Of a stretch of 64,000 nucleotides of DNA, positions 17,228-26,355 are shown piece after piece. A program made the translations under genes and the position numbers. Every line of letters starts with the position of its first letter. Position 1 is the first letter of the stretch. Source of the stretch: Hymenobacter jeongseonensis (GTDB taxonomy: Bacteria; Bacteroidota; Bacteroidia; Cytophagales; Hymenobacteraceae); NCBI RefSeq assembly GCF_015694725.1, contig NZ_JADQDQ010000006.1, positions 124,001-188,000 of the forward strand. The letters run 5' to 3'. The notes under the pieces are model-generated. The model saw only the letters and a program-made list of their open reading frames with translations. It did no database searches and had not been told where the DNA came from.

Positions 17228-18589
17228 TTAGGCCGTGAAAGTCTGCCAAAGCAGAAAGACGTTGAGCGCGATAATTATCCCCGATATCACCCAAGCCACG
17301 ACCTTCACCACGGGCTTATTCACGAATACTCCCATTTTGGCTTTGCTGCTGGTGAAGAGCACCAAGGGCACCACCGCAAAGCTTAGCTGGAACGACAGGA
17401 TGACCTGGCTTAATACCAGAAGCTGGCCGGTGCCTTTTTCGCCATAAATGATGGTCACAATCAGGGCCGGCACCACGGCAATCGTGCGCGTGATGAGCCG
17501 GCGCATCCACGGCTTAAGCTTCAGGTCCAGGAAACCTTCCATCACAATCTGGCCGGCCAGGGTGCCGGTTAGGGTCGAGCTTTGGCCCGAGGCCAGCAGG
17601 GCAATGGCAAACAGCGTGCTGGCCGCTACCGCGCCCAGCACCGGCGTGAGCAATTGGTGGGCGTCGGCAATGTCGGCCACTTGTTCGTAGCCCTTGCCGT
17701 GAAAGGCCGCCGCAGCCGTTACGAGGATGGCCGCGTTCACGAAAAACGCCAGGAACAGCGCCACCGTCGAATCGATGGTAGCAAACTTGATGGCCGAGCG
17801 TTTGCCGGCTTCGTCCTTCGGGAAGTCACGCGTTTGCACGATGCTGGAGTGCAAGTACAGGTTGTGCGGCATCACGGTAGCACCCAGAATGCCGATGGCC
17901 ACATAGAGTTTGGCCGGGTTGCTCACGATTTCGAGGCGGGGCACCAGCCCTTGGCTCAGGGCCAGCCAATCAGGATTCGACGCCACAATTTCGTAGACGA
18001 AACACCCGAAAATCAAGAAAATGAGCCCTGCCACAATGCTTTCGATGATGCGAAAACCCTTGTTTTGAAAGTAGAGCACCACCAGCACATCGAGCACCGT
18101 GAACACCACCCCCCAAGCCAGCGGCAGGCCAAACAACAGGTTCAGGGCAATGGCCGAGCCGATGACTTCGGCCAAATCGCAGGCGGCAATGGCGATTTCA
18201 CACAGAAACCACAGCACCAGGCTAATGGGGCGCGAATAATGGTCGCGGCAGGCCTGGGCCAGGTCGCGGCCGGTCACGATGCCCAGCTTGGCTGCTAAGT
18301 GCTGAAGCAGCATGGCAAACAGGTTGGAAATCAACACCACCGACAGCAGAGTATAGCCGTAGCGGGCGCCGCCGGCAATGTCGGTGGCCCAGTTGCCGGG
18401 GTCCATGTAGCCCACGGCTATCAGCAGGCCAGGGCCCCAAAAGGCCATCAGCTTGCGCCAGAACGAGGCGTCGGCACCCGGCACGCGGATGCTGGCGTAC
18501 ACTTCGCTCAGCGAGTTGCCGTGGCGGGCGCGGCGCCAGCCGGCTTCGGGCACGGGCTGCTTGGTATCGGTGATTGTAGAGGGAGGCAC
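17228..18589 (-). CDS. mntH: Nramp-family Mn(II)/Fe(II) transporter MntH
   Basis: 453 residues with GTG start at 18589; the next Met (residue 48) would delete the N-terminal tail. It has the Nramp helix 1 signature DPGNW at residues 63-67, the helix 6 signature GATVMPHNLYLHS, and about eleven membrane spans. It imports divalent metal with protons across the inner membrane. Its promoter region contains a perfect 12+12 palindrome (18619-18646) typical of DtxR/MntR-family operators, directly upstream of a TACCTTTG -7 element (18610-18617), so repression by metal is expected. The divergent neighbour is a CDF exporter, giving an importer/exporter pair. Confidence 0.95.
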   Translation of the reverse strand: MPPSTITDTKQPVPEAGWRRARHGNSLSEVYASIRVPGADASFWRKLMAFWGPGLLIAVGYMDPGNWATDIAGGARYGYTLLSVVLISNLFAMLLQHLAAKLGIVTGRDLAQACRDHYSRPISLVLWFLCEIAIAACDLAEVIGSAIALNLLFGLPLAWGVVFTVLDVLVVLYFQNKGFRIIESIVAGLIFLIFGCFVYEIVASNPDWLALSQGLVPRLEIVSNPAKLYVAIGILGATVMPHNLYLHSSIVQTRDFPKDEAGKRSAIKFATIDSTVALFLAFFVNAAILVTAAAAFHGKGYEQVADIADAHQLLTPVLGAVAASTLFAIALLASGQSSTLTGTLAGQIVMEGFLDLKLKPWMRRLITRTIAVVPALIVTIIYGEKGTGQLLVLSQVILSFQLSFAVVPLVLFTSSKAKMGVFVNKPVVKVVAWVISGIIIALNVFLLWQTFTA

Positions 18590-18609
18590 GTTAAGCAGTT
18601 GGTTTAAAG

Positions 18610-18646
18610 CAAAGGTACAATATTTTTAGGGCAGCCTAAAAATATT
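18610..18646 (-). promoter_or_regulatory. mntH promoter with DtxR/MntR-like operator
   Basis: AATATTTTTAGG (18619-18630), spacer GCAG, then CCTAAAAATATT (18635-18646) form a perfect inverted repeat whose TTAGG...CCTAA core resembles DtxR/IdeR/MntR boxes. On the minus strand it is followed by TACCTTTG (18617-18610), a match to the Bacteroidota -7 consensus TAnnTTTG, about 20 bases before the GTG start. The box would cover the stretch between the -33 and -7 elements. Confidence 0.8.
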
Positions 18647-18824
18647 TTTCGACTGACTTAAATACCGGAAATCCGCAAAAAGGTTTCGCTGCCCGGCGGG
18701 GATTCTGCCAAAAGGTTGTTGGGGCTAAAACGGAACGCTAGCACCGGCCCGCCGGAGGCGCCGCCCGCCGGGCGCGGTGGCAGTTGCCGGCCATGCCCGA
18801 CCTTTGCGCCGAAACCCACTTTGC

Positions 18825-19832
18825 ATGACGCCTTCCCAAATCAAACGCCGCCTCGGGCTGCTCTCCCTCGTGGTCAGCATCGGGCTGGTGGCGGTGAAAT
18901 TCTACGCCTACTACCTCACCCGTTCGCAGGTGGTGCTCACCGACGCGCTGGAAAGCATCATCAACGTGTTCACCAGCGGGTTTGCCCTCTACAGCATCTA
19001 CCTGGCCAGCCTGCCCAAGGACGAAAACCACCCCTACGGCCACGGCAAAATCGAGAACCTGTCGCTGGGCTTCGAGGGCGGCTTGATTTTCATGGCCGGG
19101 GCCTACATTCTCTACAAGGCCGGGCTGGCCCTGCTCAACCCGCAGCCAGTAGCCCGGCCCGACTGGGGCGTGCTGCTGCTGGCCAGCACGGCCGTGGTCA
19201 ACCTCGGCGTGGGCGTGCTGCTGGTGCGCAACGGCAAGAAGCTGAAATCGTTGGCCTTGGTCGGCGATGGGCAACACCTGTACATTGATGCCCTGACGTC
19301 CATTGTTTCCTCGGTGGCGCTGCTGCTGGTGGCCGCCACCGGCGAGGTGCGTTTCGACGCGGGCGCGGCTCTGTTGCTGGGCGGCTTTATTCTGGTGAAC
19401 GGCGGCCGGATGCTGCGCCGCGCCATTTCGGGGCTGATGGACGAAACCGACACGGCCGTGGTGGCCGAGGTCATTGCGGAGCTACAGACCCAGCGCCGTG
19501 CCCCTTGGATTGACGTGCACAACCTGCGCGTGCAGCGCTACGGCGCCAACCTGCACATCGACTGCCACATGCAGATGCCCTACTATTTCACCCTGGAGGA
19601 AGTGCACACCCAATTGCACGACATTGAGGAGCTTATCCGGGCCCGCTTTGCGGTGGAAGTCGAGATGTTCGTGCACGCCGACCCTTGCACCTTCGCCGCG
19701 TGCTCCCTGTGCCTGATGCCGAACTGCCCCGTGCGCCAGCACCCCCTCAAGCACGAGGTGGAGTGGACCGTGCAAAACGCCGTGAAGAACCAGCGCCACA
19801 CGCTGGAAGAAGGGGCTAGGGTAAGCCGGTAG
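18825..19832 (+). CDS. CDF-family divalent cation exporter
   Basis: 335 residues from the ATG at 18825. A CDF transporter moves a divalent metal out of the cytoplasm in exchange for protons. Visible features are helix 2 metal-site segment LTDALESIINV, the loop HPYGHGKIENL, and helix 5 HLYIDALTSIVSSV, giving an HxxxD site. The cytoplasmic C-terminal domain ends with an unusual Cys/His cluster, VHADPCTFAACSLCLMPNC. The helix 2 site lacks the second Asp of FieF-type DxxxD, so the metal (Mn, Fe, Zn) is unclear. It is divergent from mntH. GACCTTTGC lies about 20 bases upstream and ACTTTGC directly abuts the ATG. Confidence 0.9.
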   Translation: MTPSQIKRRLGLLSLVVSIGLVAVKFYAYYLTRSQVVLTDALESIINVFTSGFALYSIYLASLPKDENHPYGHGKIENLSLGFEGGLIFMAGAYILYKAGLALLNPQPVARPDWGVLLLASTAVVNLGVGVLLVRNGKKLKSLALVGDGQHLYIDALTSIVSSVALLLVAATGEVRFDAGAALLLGGFILVNGGRMLRRAISGLMDETDTAVVAEVIAELQTQRRAPWIDVHNLRVQRYGANLHIDCHMQMPYYFTLEEVHTQLHDIEELIRARFAVEVEMFVHADPCTFAACSLCLMPNCPVRQHPLKHEVEWTVQNAVKNQRHTLEEGARVSR

Positions 19833-19874
19833 CGGTTAGTGGTATGCTTATATTAAGAAGATTAATTAAATCAA

Positions 19875-20438
19875 ATGAAGAAGGCTGTCATCTTTTGGCT
19901 CCTGGGACCGGCCTTTAGTGCCTGTACTGCTTCCAATCAAATTGCAACCAAAACTCGCATTCACCAAGAGGAATTTAGCGCTGAAACCAACTTTGCTACT
20001 CAAGGACCACTAGAAGCCAAATGGGCCCAAACGACGTTCCAGAAACATTATGAATACAAACCTGCTGTCCGATTTCAAGGCACAGTCCAAGCTCGTGTAG
20101 CGCGACAAGAGCAGGTGTTTCGCTACGGAGCCGACACGCTTAGTGCCTTCGATGTGGATGACCGGTTCCTGTCACTTTTCGCCGATGGGATTCTTTACCC
20201 GACGGTACACCCCGAGTACTATTTGAACCGAGTAAGCACTCTCAAGGAACTTGCTGAGGCAACTAAATCCCCGAAACATAGACTGTTTACTATGTATGTG
20301 TGGAACCGGCTCACCGTTAATCCGACCCTTTATGTGTTCGAATTGACTAATGACCAAGCGCGACTCGAAACCAACCTTACTTCTTTTCTACAAGGCGCAG
20401 TGCTGACTTTCATCCACGAGGTCGGAGGGGTGATATAG
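19875..20438 (+). CDS. Lipoprotein, unknown function
   Basis: 187 residues with a signal peptide ending LLGPAFSAC. The mature protein is polar and mixed alpha/beta (AKWAQTTFQKHYEYKPAVRFQGTVQARVARQEQVFRYG...FLSLFADGILYPTVHPEYYLNRVSTLKEL). No family was recognised. Its base composition is clearly less GC-rich than its neighbours (many AAA, AAT and ACT codons), which may mean recent acquisition. The AT-rich leader ATTAAGAAGATTAATTAAAT directly precedes the ATG. Confidence 0.72.
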   Translation: MKKAVIFWLLGPAFSACTASNQIATKTRIHQEEFSAETNFATQGPLEAKWAQTTFQKHYEYKPAVRFQGTVQARVARQEQVFRYGADTLSAFDVDDRFLSLFADGILYPTVHPEYYLNRVSTLKELAEATKSPKHRLFTMYVWNRLTVNPTLYVFELTNDQARLETNLTSFLQGAVLTFIHEVGGVI

Positions 20439-20464
20439 CTTCTCCATCTTGCTCCACCCCTCCC

Positions 20465-21841
20465 CTACTCCACCACCATTTGGCGCGTGGCACTGCCCGC
20501 AGCGGTCTGGGCCTGTAGCAAATAAGTGCCGGGGCGCAGGTTGCTCAGGTCAAGCGTGGCGGTGGTGCCAGCGGCGCGCAGCGTGAGCACGGTGCGGCCC
20601 ACTAGGTCGCGCAATGTGAGCAGCGCGTTAGCCTTGGGCAACTGCACGGTGGCTTGGCGCCGGCTGGGGTTGGGAAATAAGTCAAACGAAAAGTCGGAAG
20701 CGGCGCGGGTGCCCGTGGCGACGTAAGCGCGGTTTTCGAGAATGATAATTCGGTCGTTGAAGCCATTGCTGGTGCCCAAATACACCTTGCCGTTAGGAGC
20801 CACGCAGATGGCCCGCAAGCGCCCAAATTCGTTCGTCAAAAACTCTATTCGGGCCGTGATGGCGTCGCCGGCCGGGTTGAGCGGCAACTGCACCAGCCGT
20901 TGGTGCTTGAGGGTGGCCAGCAGCAAATTGCCGCGCCACCCGGGAATGGCGGGATGGTCGTAGTAGGCCAAGCCGGCCGGCGCAATGGTGGGCGTCCAGA
21001 TGGTGAGGGGTTCGCGCACGTTATTAGCCGCGCAAAAGGTAAGCTCGCTGGCCGAGTTGCAGTTGCCGTGCACGTTGGGCCAGCCATAGTTGCGGCCAAC
21101 TTCAATCTTGTTGATTTCGTCGTCGCTGCTCGGGCCGTGCTCCGAGCTGTAGAGCCGGCCATCGGGCAGGCGCACGAGGCCCTGCGGGTTGCGGTGGCCC
21201 AGCGTGAACACGAGGCTGCCGGGCGTGGGGTTATCGGCGGGTACGGTCCCGTCGAGGTTCAGGCGGAGGATTTTGCCGTTGAGGGAAGCGCGGTTCTGGG
21301 CTTCGGGCTGCAATTGGGCATCGCCGGTAGTCATGAGCAGCGTGCGGTCGGGCAGGATGAGCAGCCGTGAGCCGCTGTGGGTGGTGGTGGCCTCGATGTT
21401 GCCTAGTAGCACTTGCGGGGCCGTTAGGCTATTGGCCGCGGCCGAGTAGGTGAAACGCACCAGCTTTTCTTTCAGGTCGCCCGCGGCGGTGTAGTTGTAC
21501 ACCGCATACACGTAGGGCATGGTAGCGAAATCGGGGTGCAGCACCATACCCAGCAAGCCGCTTTCGCCGGTGGGCGTCACATCGGGCACCGTGAGCAAGA
21601 GCTGCACCTGCCCGGTGGCCGGGTCGACGCGGCTGATGCGGCCGCCCCGTTCCGTCATCCACAGAAAGTTATCGGGCCCCCACACCAACTCCCAGATGTG
21701 GCTGCGGCCGGTGGTCAGGGCCGAGGCCGTGACGGTGGTGGTGCCGACCAGGAAAGTGGTGAGTGCCGGGGCCTGTGCACGGGCCGAGAGCGGCAGCCCA
21801 ATGGCCCAAAAGGCCAATATTGCGTTGCGTAAAAACTTCAT
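20465..21841 (-). CDS. PQQ-type sugar dehydrogenase-like beta-propeller with T9SS sorting domain
   Basis: 458 residues with signal peptide ending ARAQ. Residues about 45-370 match the glucose/sorbosone dehydrogenase propeller: HIWELVWGPDNFLWMTERGGRISRVDP, GLLGMVLHPDF, GKILRLNLDGTVPADNP, FTLGHRNPQGLVRLPDGRLYSSEHGPSSDDEIN and YGWPNVHG. Such enzymes oxidise sugars with pyrroloquinoline quinone. The last 75 residues (FDLFPNPSRRQATVQLPKA...LSNLRPGTYLLQAQT...MVVE) are a type A T9SS C-terminal domain, so the protein is probably exported across the outer membrane. Whether PQQ is made by this organism cannot be judged here. Confidence 0.88.
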   Translation of the reverse strand: MKFLRNAILAFWAIGLPLSARAQAPALTTFLVGTTTVTASALTTGRSHIWELVWGPDNFLWMTERGGRISRVDPATGQVQLLLTVPDVTPTGESGLLGMVLHPDFATMPYVYAVYNYTAAGDLKEKLVRFTYSAAANSLTAPQVLLGNIEATTTHSGSRLLILPDRTLLMTTGDAQLQPEAQNRASLNGKILRLNLDGTVPADNPTPGSLVFTLGHRNPQGLVRLPDGRLYSSEHGPSSDDEINKIEVGRNYGWPNVHGNCNSASELTFCAANNVREPLTIWTPTIAPAGLAYYDHPAIPGWRGNLLLATLKHQRLVQLPLNPAGDAITARIEFLTNEFGRLRAICVAPNGKVYLGTSNGFNDRIIILENRAYVATGTRAASDFSFDLFPNPSRRQATVQLPKANALLTLRDLVGRTVLTLRAAGTTATLDLSNLRPGTYLLQAQTAAGSATRQMVVE

Positions 21842-21969
21842 GGCAAGTGGCTAAAAGTGGAAATGACGGCAGTGCTACTCCAACAAACGAAACTTGGAAA
21901 AGTCCGGATGCCGTGCGCATTCGCGCAGCCCCGTTTTGTAGCTTGCATGCCTCATTAGCGCTGCTCCCC

Positions 21970-22437
21970 ATGCCCGAGTTTATCACCCAAACCCACCCCG
22001 CCGGCTACCTCCTCAGCACTGACCCAGCCCAGCTCGATGTCACGGCCATTCACCGCTGGCTAAGCGAAGAATCGTACTGGGCGCGCCATATTCCCCGGGC
22101 CACCGTGGAGCGGGCCATTGCTAACTCACTGAATTTCGGCGTTTATGCGCCCGATGGTCGCCAAGCCGCTTTCTGCCGCGTAGTGACGGACCGAGCCACG
22201 TTTGCCTGGCTCTGCGACGTGTTCGTGCTACCCGAATTCCGCGGCCACGGCCTCTCCAAGTGGCTGGTGCAACAAATGTTGGCCCACCCAGACCTGCAAA
22301 ACCTGCGCCGCCACCTGCTCGCTACCTTCGACGCCCACTCCCTCTACCAACGCTTCGGCTACACCCTCCTCGACCGCCCCGACCGCTGGCTCGAAATCAA
22401 GCACCCGGACCCCTACCCAGCGCACACGCCGGCGTAG
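21970..22437 (+). CDS. GNAT-family N-acetyltransferase
   Basis: 155 residues from the ATG at 21970; an open frame continues upstream but crosses the promoter region of the divergent gene. The GNAT acetyl-CoA loop is LCDVFVLPEFRGHGLSKWLVQQML and the fold ends with HSLYQRFGYTLLDRPDRWLEI. This arrangement (HRWLSEESYWARHIPRATVERAI at the N-terminus) is common in uncharacterised bacterial GNATs acting on small molecules or proteins. It is convergent with the DNA glycosylase gene, with only 3 bases between stop codons. Confidence 0.85.
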   Translation: MPEFITQTHPAGYLLSTDPAQLDVTAIHRWLSEESYWARHIPRATVERAIANSLNFGVYAPDGRQAAFCRVVTDRATFAWLCDVFVLPEFRGHGLSKWLVQQMLAHPDLQNLRRHLLATFDAHSLYQRFGYTLLDRPDRWLEIKHPDPYPAHTPA

Positions 22438-22440
22438 TCG

Positions 22441-23058
22441 CTACTTCGCCGGGCTAGTCCATACACTGGCGCGCACCCGGAACCGCCACGGCAAGCCCGC
22501 TGCTTCCACGCCCGCGTATTCCAGGCCTACCCGGGCACTAGCCACCACGTCGGCAGCGGCGATGACTTCGCCGTGGTCTTCGAACCAGAGCACCTCGCCG
22601 TTCACCGGTAGCCCGGTTAGCGCGGGCGTGATGCCCAAGGCTTGGCTCAGCACGCCGGGACCGGCGGTGAGGGCGCGCTTGGCGGTGAGCAGGTTGCGCC
22701 GCAACAGCATTTCGGAGATGCCGATGGTGGGTTCCACGGCGCGAATCAGGACGGCGTCGGGGTGTTCGGCGTCGTGAGTGGCGATGTTGAACAGCGCGTG
22801 GCGGTTGTAAACGGTGTAGATGTAGGCGTGGCCGCCGGGCACGTGCAAGCCCTGGGCTTGGTGGCGCTTGCGCTGCAGGTGCAGGGTCAGCGAGTGGTCG
22901 CCTTCGTGCCGGTAGGCTTCGGTTTCGACAATGCGGCCGGCCGTGATGATGCCATTGACACAGGTGTATAGGTGCTTGCCCAACAATTCACGAGCAATTT
23001 GCAGCACATCGGGTCGCTGGAAGAAGGATGCGGGCAGCTTACTGGCTTTTGCGGGCAT
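22441..23058 (-). CDS. Alkyladenine DNA glycosylase (AAG/MPG family)
   Basis: 205 residues. Monofunctional glycosylase that excises alkylated purines such as 3-methyladenine, starting base-excision repair. Family signatures seen are LLGKHLYT, the active-site motif GRIVETEAYRHEGDHSLT with its catalytic Glu, GHAYIYTVYNRHALFNI, DAVLIRAVEP and LTAGPGVLSQALGI. The usual MF residues in the last motif region are replaced but the core is intact. It is convergent with the preceding acetyltransferase gene; the two genes have no obvious functional link. Confidence 0.93.
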   Translation of the reverse strand: MPAKASKLPASFFQRPDVLQIARELLGKHLYTCVNGIITAGRIVETEAYRHEGDHSLTLHLQRKRHQAQGLHVPGGHAYIYTVYNRHALFNIATHDAEHPDAVLIRAVEPTIGISEMLLRRNLLTAKRALTAGPGVLSQALGITPALTGLPVNGEVLWFEDHGEVIAAADVVASARVGLEYAGVEAAGLPWRFRVRASVWTSPAK

Positions 23059-23103
23059 GGGGTTACATCAAAAGGCTTACCAAACGAACCACCCGCTAGG
23101 CGC

Positions 23104-25077
23104 TCAAAACAGCCGATACAACAGGCCGAAGCTGAGTAGCCACCGCCGCTGCCGCCACGGCAGGGCGGTAGCCAGTTGGTCGTTCACCCGCAGGCTTACG
23201 TCGGCGCTCGGCAAATTGACGACGGCCGAGCGCCGCGTTAGGAAAAACCCACTCTCCTCGTCCACTTGCAACTGGGTGCGCGTGCGGAGCGGCAAGAGGT
23301 ACCCCACGTCGGCCAACAACTCGACTTTATGGCTTAATTCCACCCCCAAGCCTAGTTTGTGCTGGATGGCATCGGTCATTGACTGCACGCGCAAGCTCAA
23401 CTCGTCGGCGTTCAGGCGAGTGCCGCCCACCCGCAACGGGCCAGTGGAATTGGTAAATTCGCCCACCGCGCGGGCCTCCGTTTGGCGGGTGTAGGCCAAG
23501 CCGGCCCGGCCAAAAATGGGCCGGTGGCGCGGAGCCAAGTTGTGCTGGTAGCTCAGGCCGGCCTCCCAGCCCGCGCCGGAAAACTGCCCGAATAGCTGCC
23601 GCGTAGCCAAGCGCCCGGCCACCCCCTTTGCGATGTCAACCTCGTACTCAGCGCTCCACCAGCCCACAACTTGCCGGGCGGCTACGCGGGTGCTGCCATC
23701 TGCCCGAAACACCGCCCCGACCGGCGCAAAAGCAGCCGCCACCTGCCCCGCCGAAGCAGCAACGGGCCACGCCCCCACCGCGGCCCCGTAGCGGATGCGC
23801 CGCAGCCACTGCAGGGCCGGCTTTGGAGGCAGCGGAACGGATTGCGGAGACGCGGGCGCGGCGGCAGGTAGGGGGGCGCCAGCGGCGGGTTGTTTAAAGA
23901 TAGAATCGGCCCGCTGCTGGCGCTGCTGGTCGAGCAGGGCTTTTTGCACGGCTTCGGAGCGCAACAGCGTGGTTTGGCTTTGCCAAAAAGCTGAATCATA
24001 AGGCACGGCGTTGTGCAGAAATACGTCGCGGTACTGCGCCCGCTCCAGGTAAGTAGGCGCTGGGGCTGCTTGAGCCGTGTCGATGGCCGTGGTCAGGAAC
24101 TCGCCGAAATAGAGCAATGGCGGGCCTACCGGCGGGTTGTATTTGGTTTGCCACCACACCGTTTTGAGGTGCCAGCGCCCGGCGTAGGGCTGGTAGGCTA
24201 CGCGCAACGCCCGGGCATCGGCAACATGAATTCGACTGCGCAGGCCGGCCGGCGTGTAGTGCCACTCGGCCCCGAGGAAGGCATAGGTGTCCTGGTCGAT
24301 GTACATCCGACCCGCAAAGTGCGCACGGCGGTTGCCGGGCCGCGGCCCAAACACGACGATGTACACCGGCCGGCCGGCGAAGGTGCTGCCGGACGCCAGG
24401 CGGTAGTCGTAATGCCGGAACTGAGCGGGGTCAATAAACTGAGACCGGCTGTGCACAAAATCTGCCAGATGCGCGATAAACGGGCCACCGGCCCAGTCAA
24501 TCCGCACCGGGCCGGCGGGCCGCAGGTCCACTTTGCGCGACTGCTTAATCTGCACGGCGCCCTCGCTGGTGCGCTGCTGGTACGGTTCCTTAAACACCGT
24601 CAGCAGCCCTTCTACCAGGTAGCGCGGCCGGCCGGCAGGGTCGTTATCCGACTCGCGGTAAAAGCCCGTGAGGCGCGTGGGCTGCCGGGGAAAATTGCGC
24701 GGAATGCGGGCCACTGCCTCCCGCACAATGCCCACCACCGAGGCCGTTACCTGCACTTCGCCCAGCGCGGCCGGGATAATGCGCAGCTCGATGCGAAGCT
24801 CTGGGCCCGGCAACGGCGGCAGCGCCTGGGTGAATTTGCGGTAGCCGAGCAGCGCTACTTCCAACTGCTCGCGCTGGTATTCCGGCGGCACGCGCAGCGC
24901 AAAGCGCCCGTCTTCGTTCGTGCTGGTACCGATGCGGTTGCCGGCCACACCCACCTGGGCGTTGGGAATGGGCTGGTGCGTTTCGGCATCAAGCACTTGG
25001 CCACGCAGGATGGCGGGAGCCTGCGCCAACGCCGCCCCCGCCACCATCACAAACCATATCAGCAGGAAACAGCGCAT
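23104..25077 (-). CDS. Outer-membrane protein with carboxypeptidase-like regulatory domain
   Basis: 657 residues with signal peptide MRCFLLIWFVMVAGAALAQ. Residues 22-110 form a CarboxypepD_reg-like beta-sandwich (AILRGQVLDAETHQPIPNAQVGVAGNRIGTSTNEDGRFALRVP). The middle region (PRQPTRLTGFYRES...YLVEGLLTVFKEPY...AHFAGRMYIDQDTYAFLGAEWHYTP) matches a Bacteroidota family of unknown role. The end (LGLGVELSHKVELLADVGYLLPL...LLYRLF) resembles barrel strands finishing in an aromatic residue. No TonB plug is visible, so it is not a standard receptor. Function unknown. Confidence 0.8.
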   Translation of the reverse strand: MRCFLLIWFVMVAGAALAQAPAILRGQVLDAETHQPIPNAQVGVAGNRIGTSTNEDGRFALRVPPEYQREQLEVALLGYRKFTQALPPLPGPELRIELRIIPAALGEVQVTASVVGIVREAVARIPRNFPRQPTRLTGFYRESDNDPAGRPRYLVEGLLTVFKEPYQQRTSEGAVQIKQSRKVDLRPAGPVRIDWAGGPFIAHLADFVHSRSQFIDPAQFRHYDYRLASGSTFAGRPVYIVVFGPRPGNRRAHFAGRMYIDQDTYAFLGAEWHYTPAGLRSRIHVADARALRVAYQPYAGRWHLKTVWWQTKYNPPVGPPLLYFGEFLTTAIDTAQAAPAPTYLERAQYRDVFLHNAVPYDSAFWQSQTTLLRSEAVQKALLDQQRQQRADSIFKQPAAGAPLPAAAPASPQSVPLPPKPALQWLRRIRYGAAVGAWPVAASAGQVAAAFAPVGAVFRADGSTRVAARQVVGWWSAEYEVDIAKGVAGRLATRQLFGQFSGAGWEAGLSYQHNLAPRHRPIFGRAGLAYTRQTEARAVGEFTNSTGPLRVGGTRLNADELSLRVQSMTDAIQHKLGLGVELSHKVELLADVGYLLPLRTRTQLQVDEESGFFLTRRSAVVNLPSADVSLRVNDQLATALPWRQRRWLLSFGLLYRLF

Positions 25078-25158
25078 AAAAACGGTTCGGAATGCGTCCG
25101 CCCGTCTACTTCGAACAGGCTTTCAATGTTCGTCAACGCCGGTTGCGCGAAGTAGCTG

Positions 25159-26160
25159 CTAGTGGCTGGCAGGCACCATTTCGCGCACCAGGTACTCGGC
25201 AATTTGCACGGCGTTGGTGGCCGCGCCTTTGCGCAGGTTGTCGGCCACCACCCACAGGTTGAGGGTGCGGGGCTGGGTTTCGTCGCGGCGCAGGCGGCCC
25301 ACCAGCACGGCGTCTTTGCCGTGGCTGTCTTTGGGCATGGGGTAGCGGTTTTGCGAGGGGTCGTCGACCAGTTCCACGCCGGGCGTGCGGGCCAGAATGG
25401 CGCGCACATCGTCCAACTCAAACTCGCGGGCAAACTCCACGTTCAGGGCCTCGGAGTGGCCGCCCATCACCGGAATGCGCACGCAGGTGGCCGTGACGCG
25501 GATGCTGTCGTCGCCCATGATTTTCTTGGTCTCGTTCACCATTTTCATCTCCTCCTTGGTGTAGCCGTTGTCCTCGAACACGTCGATGTGGGGCAGCACG
25601 TTCAGGTCGATGGGGTGCGGGTAGGCGGGGTTGCTGGCGGTTTGGCCGGCGCGCTCTTCCAGGAGTTGGTCCACGGCTTTTTTGCCGGTGCCGGTCACGC
25701 TTTGGTAGGTGCTGACTACAATGCGCTGCACCTGGTACACCTTGTGCAGTTCGTTGAGGGCCACCACCAGCTGAATGGTGGAGCAGTTGGGATTGGCAAT
25801 AATCTTGTCTTCGGCCGTGAGGGTGAAGGCGTTTAGCTCAGGCACCACCAGCTTCTTGGTGGGGTCCATCCGCCAGGCCGAAGAGTTGTCGATAACGGTG
25901 GTGCCCGCGGCGGCAAAGCGCGGGGCGTGCTCTTTGGAAACCGAACCGCCCGCCGAGAAAATGGCAATTTCGGGCCGGGCCGCAATGGCGTCGTCCATGC
26001 TCACCACGGGGTATTGTTTGCCCCGGAATTCCACCAGTTGGCCCACCGATTTGGCCGAAGCCACGGGCAGCAATTCGGTTAAGGGAAACTGGCGCTCGGC
26101 CAGTACTTTCAGCAGTTCGGTGCCCACCAGGCCGGTGGCACCCACAATAGCAAGTTTCAT
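25159..26160 (-). CDS. asd: Aspartate-semialdehyde dehydrogenase
   Basis: 333 residues from the ATG at 26160 (an upstream in-frame start at 26208 would precede the Rossmann strand). It reduces aspartyl phosphate to aspartate semialdehyde with NADPH, the branch point to lysine, diaminopimelate, threonine and methionine. The N-terminal nucleotide site is MKLAIVGATGLVGTELL, the catalytic cysteine is Cys126 in NPNCSTIQL, and the conserved SVTGTGKKAVDQL and GGHSEALNVEF follow. On the minus strand a GACCTTTGC -7-like element lies about 46 bases before the start. It is a lone housekeeping gene. Confidence 0.96.
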   Translation of the reverse strand: MKLAIVGATGLVGTELLKVLAERQFPLTELLPVASAKSVGQLVEFRGKQYPVVSMDDAIAARPEIAIFSAGGSVSKEHAPRFAAAGTTVIDNSSAWRMDPTKKLVVPELNAFTLTAEDKIIANPNCSTIQLVVALNELHKVYQVQRIVVSTYQSVTGTGKKAVDQLLEERAGQTASNPAYPHPIDLNVLPHIDVFEDNGYTKEEMKMVNETKKIMGDDSIRVTATCVRIPVMGGHSEALNVEFAREFELDDVRAILARTPGVELVDDPSQNRYPMPKDSHGKDAVLVGRLRRDETQPRTLNLWVVADNLRKGAATNAVQIAEYLVREMVPASH

Positions 26161-26355
26161 GGAATTGGGGAAATAAGACGCGGTAATCCAGCGCGCCGCG
26201 CCCTGCAAAGGTCGCCAACAAACAAGTAATTATGGCCCTCTAAATCTCACCTCGCCGCCCATGGCGACACAGCCGGACTGCGCGCCCGTCAGGCAATTAT
26301 TCCGAAACGAGCGGTAAAGCCACGGAGATAGTACCTGAAAACATGACCCGCGCCG

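Noticed and set aside
24013..25155. Plus-strand open frame of about 380 codons opposite the outer-membrane protein gene
   Set aside because: Arg/Gly/His-rich antisense shadow without motifs; the minus strand has a signal peptide and a recognised domain.
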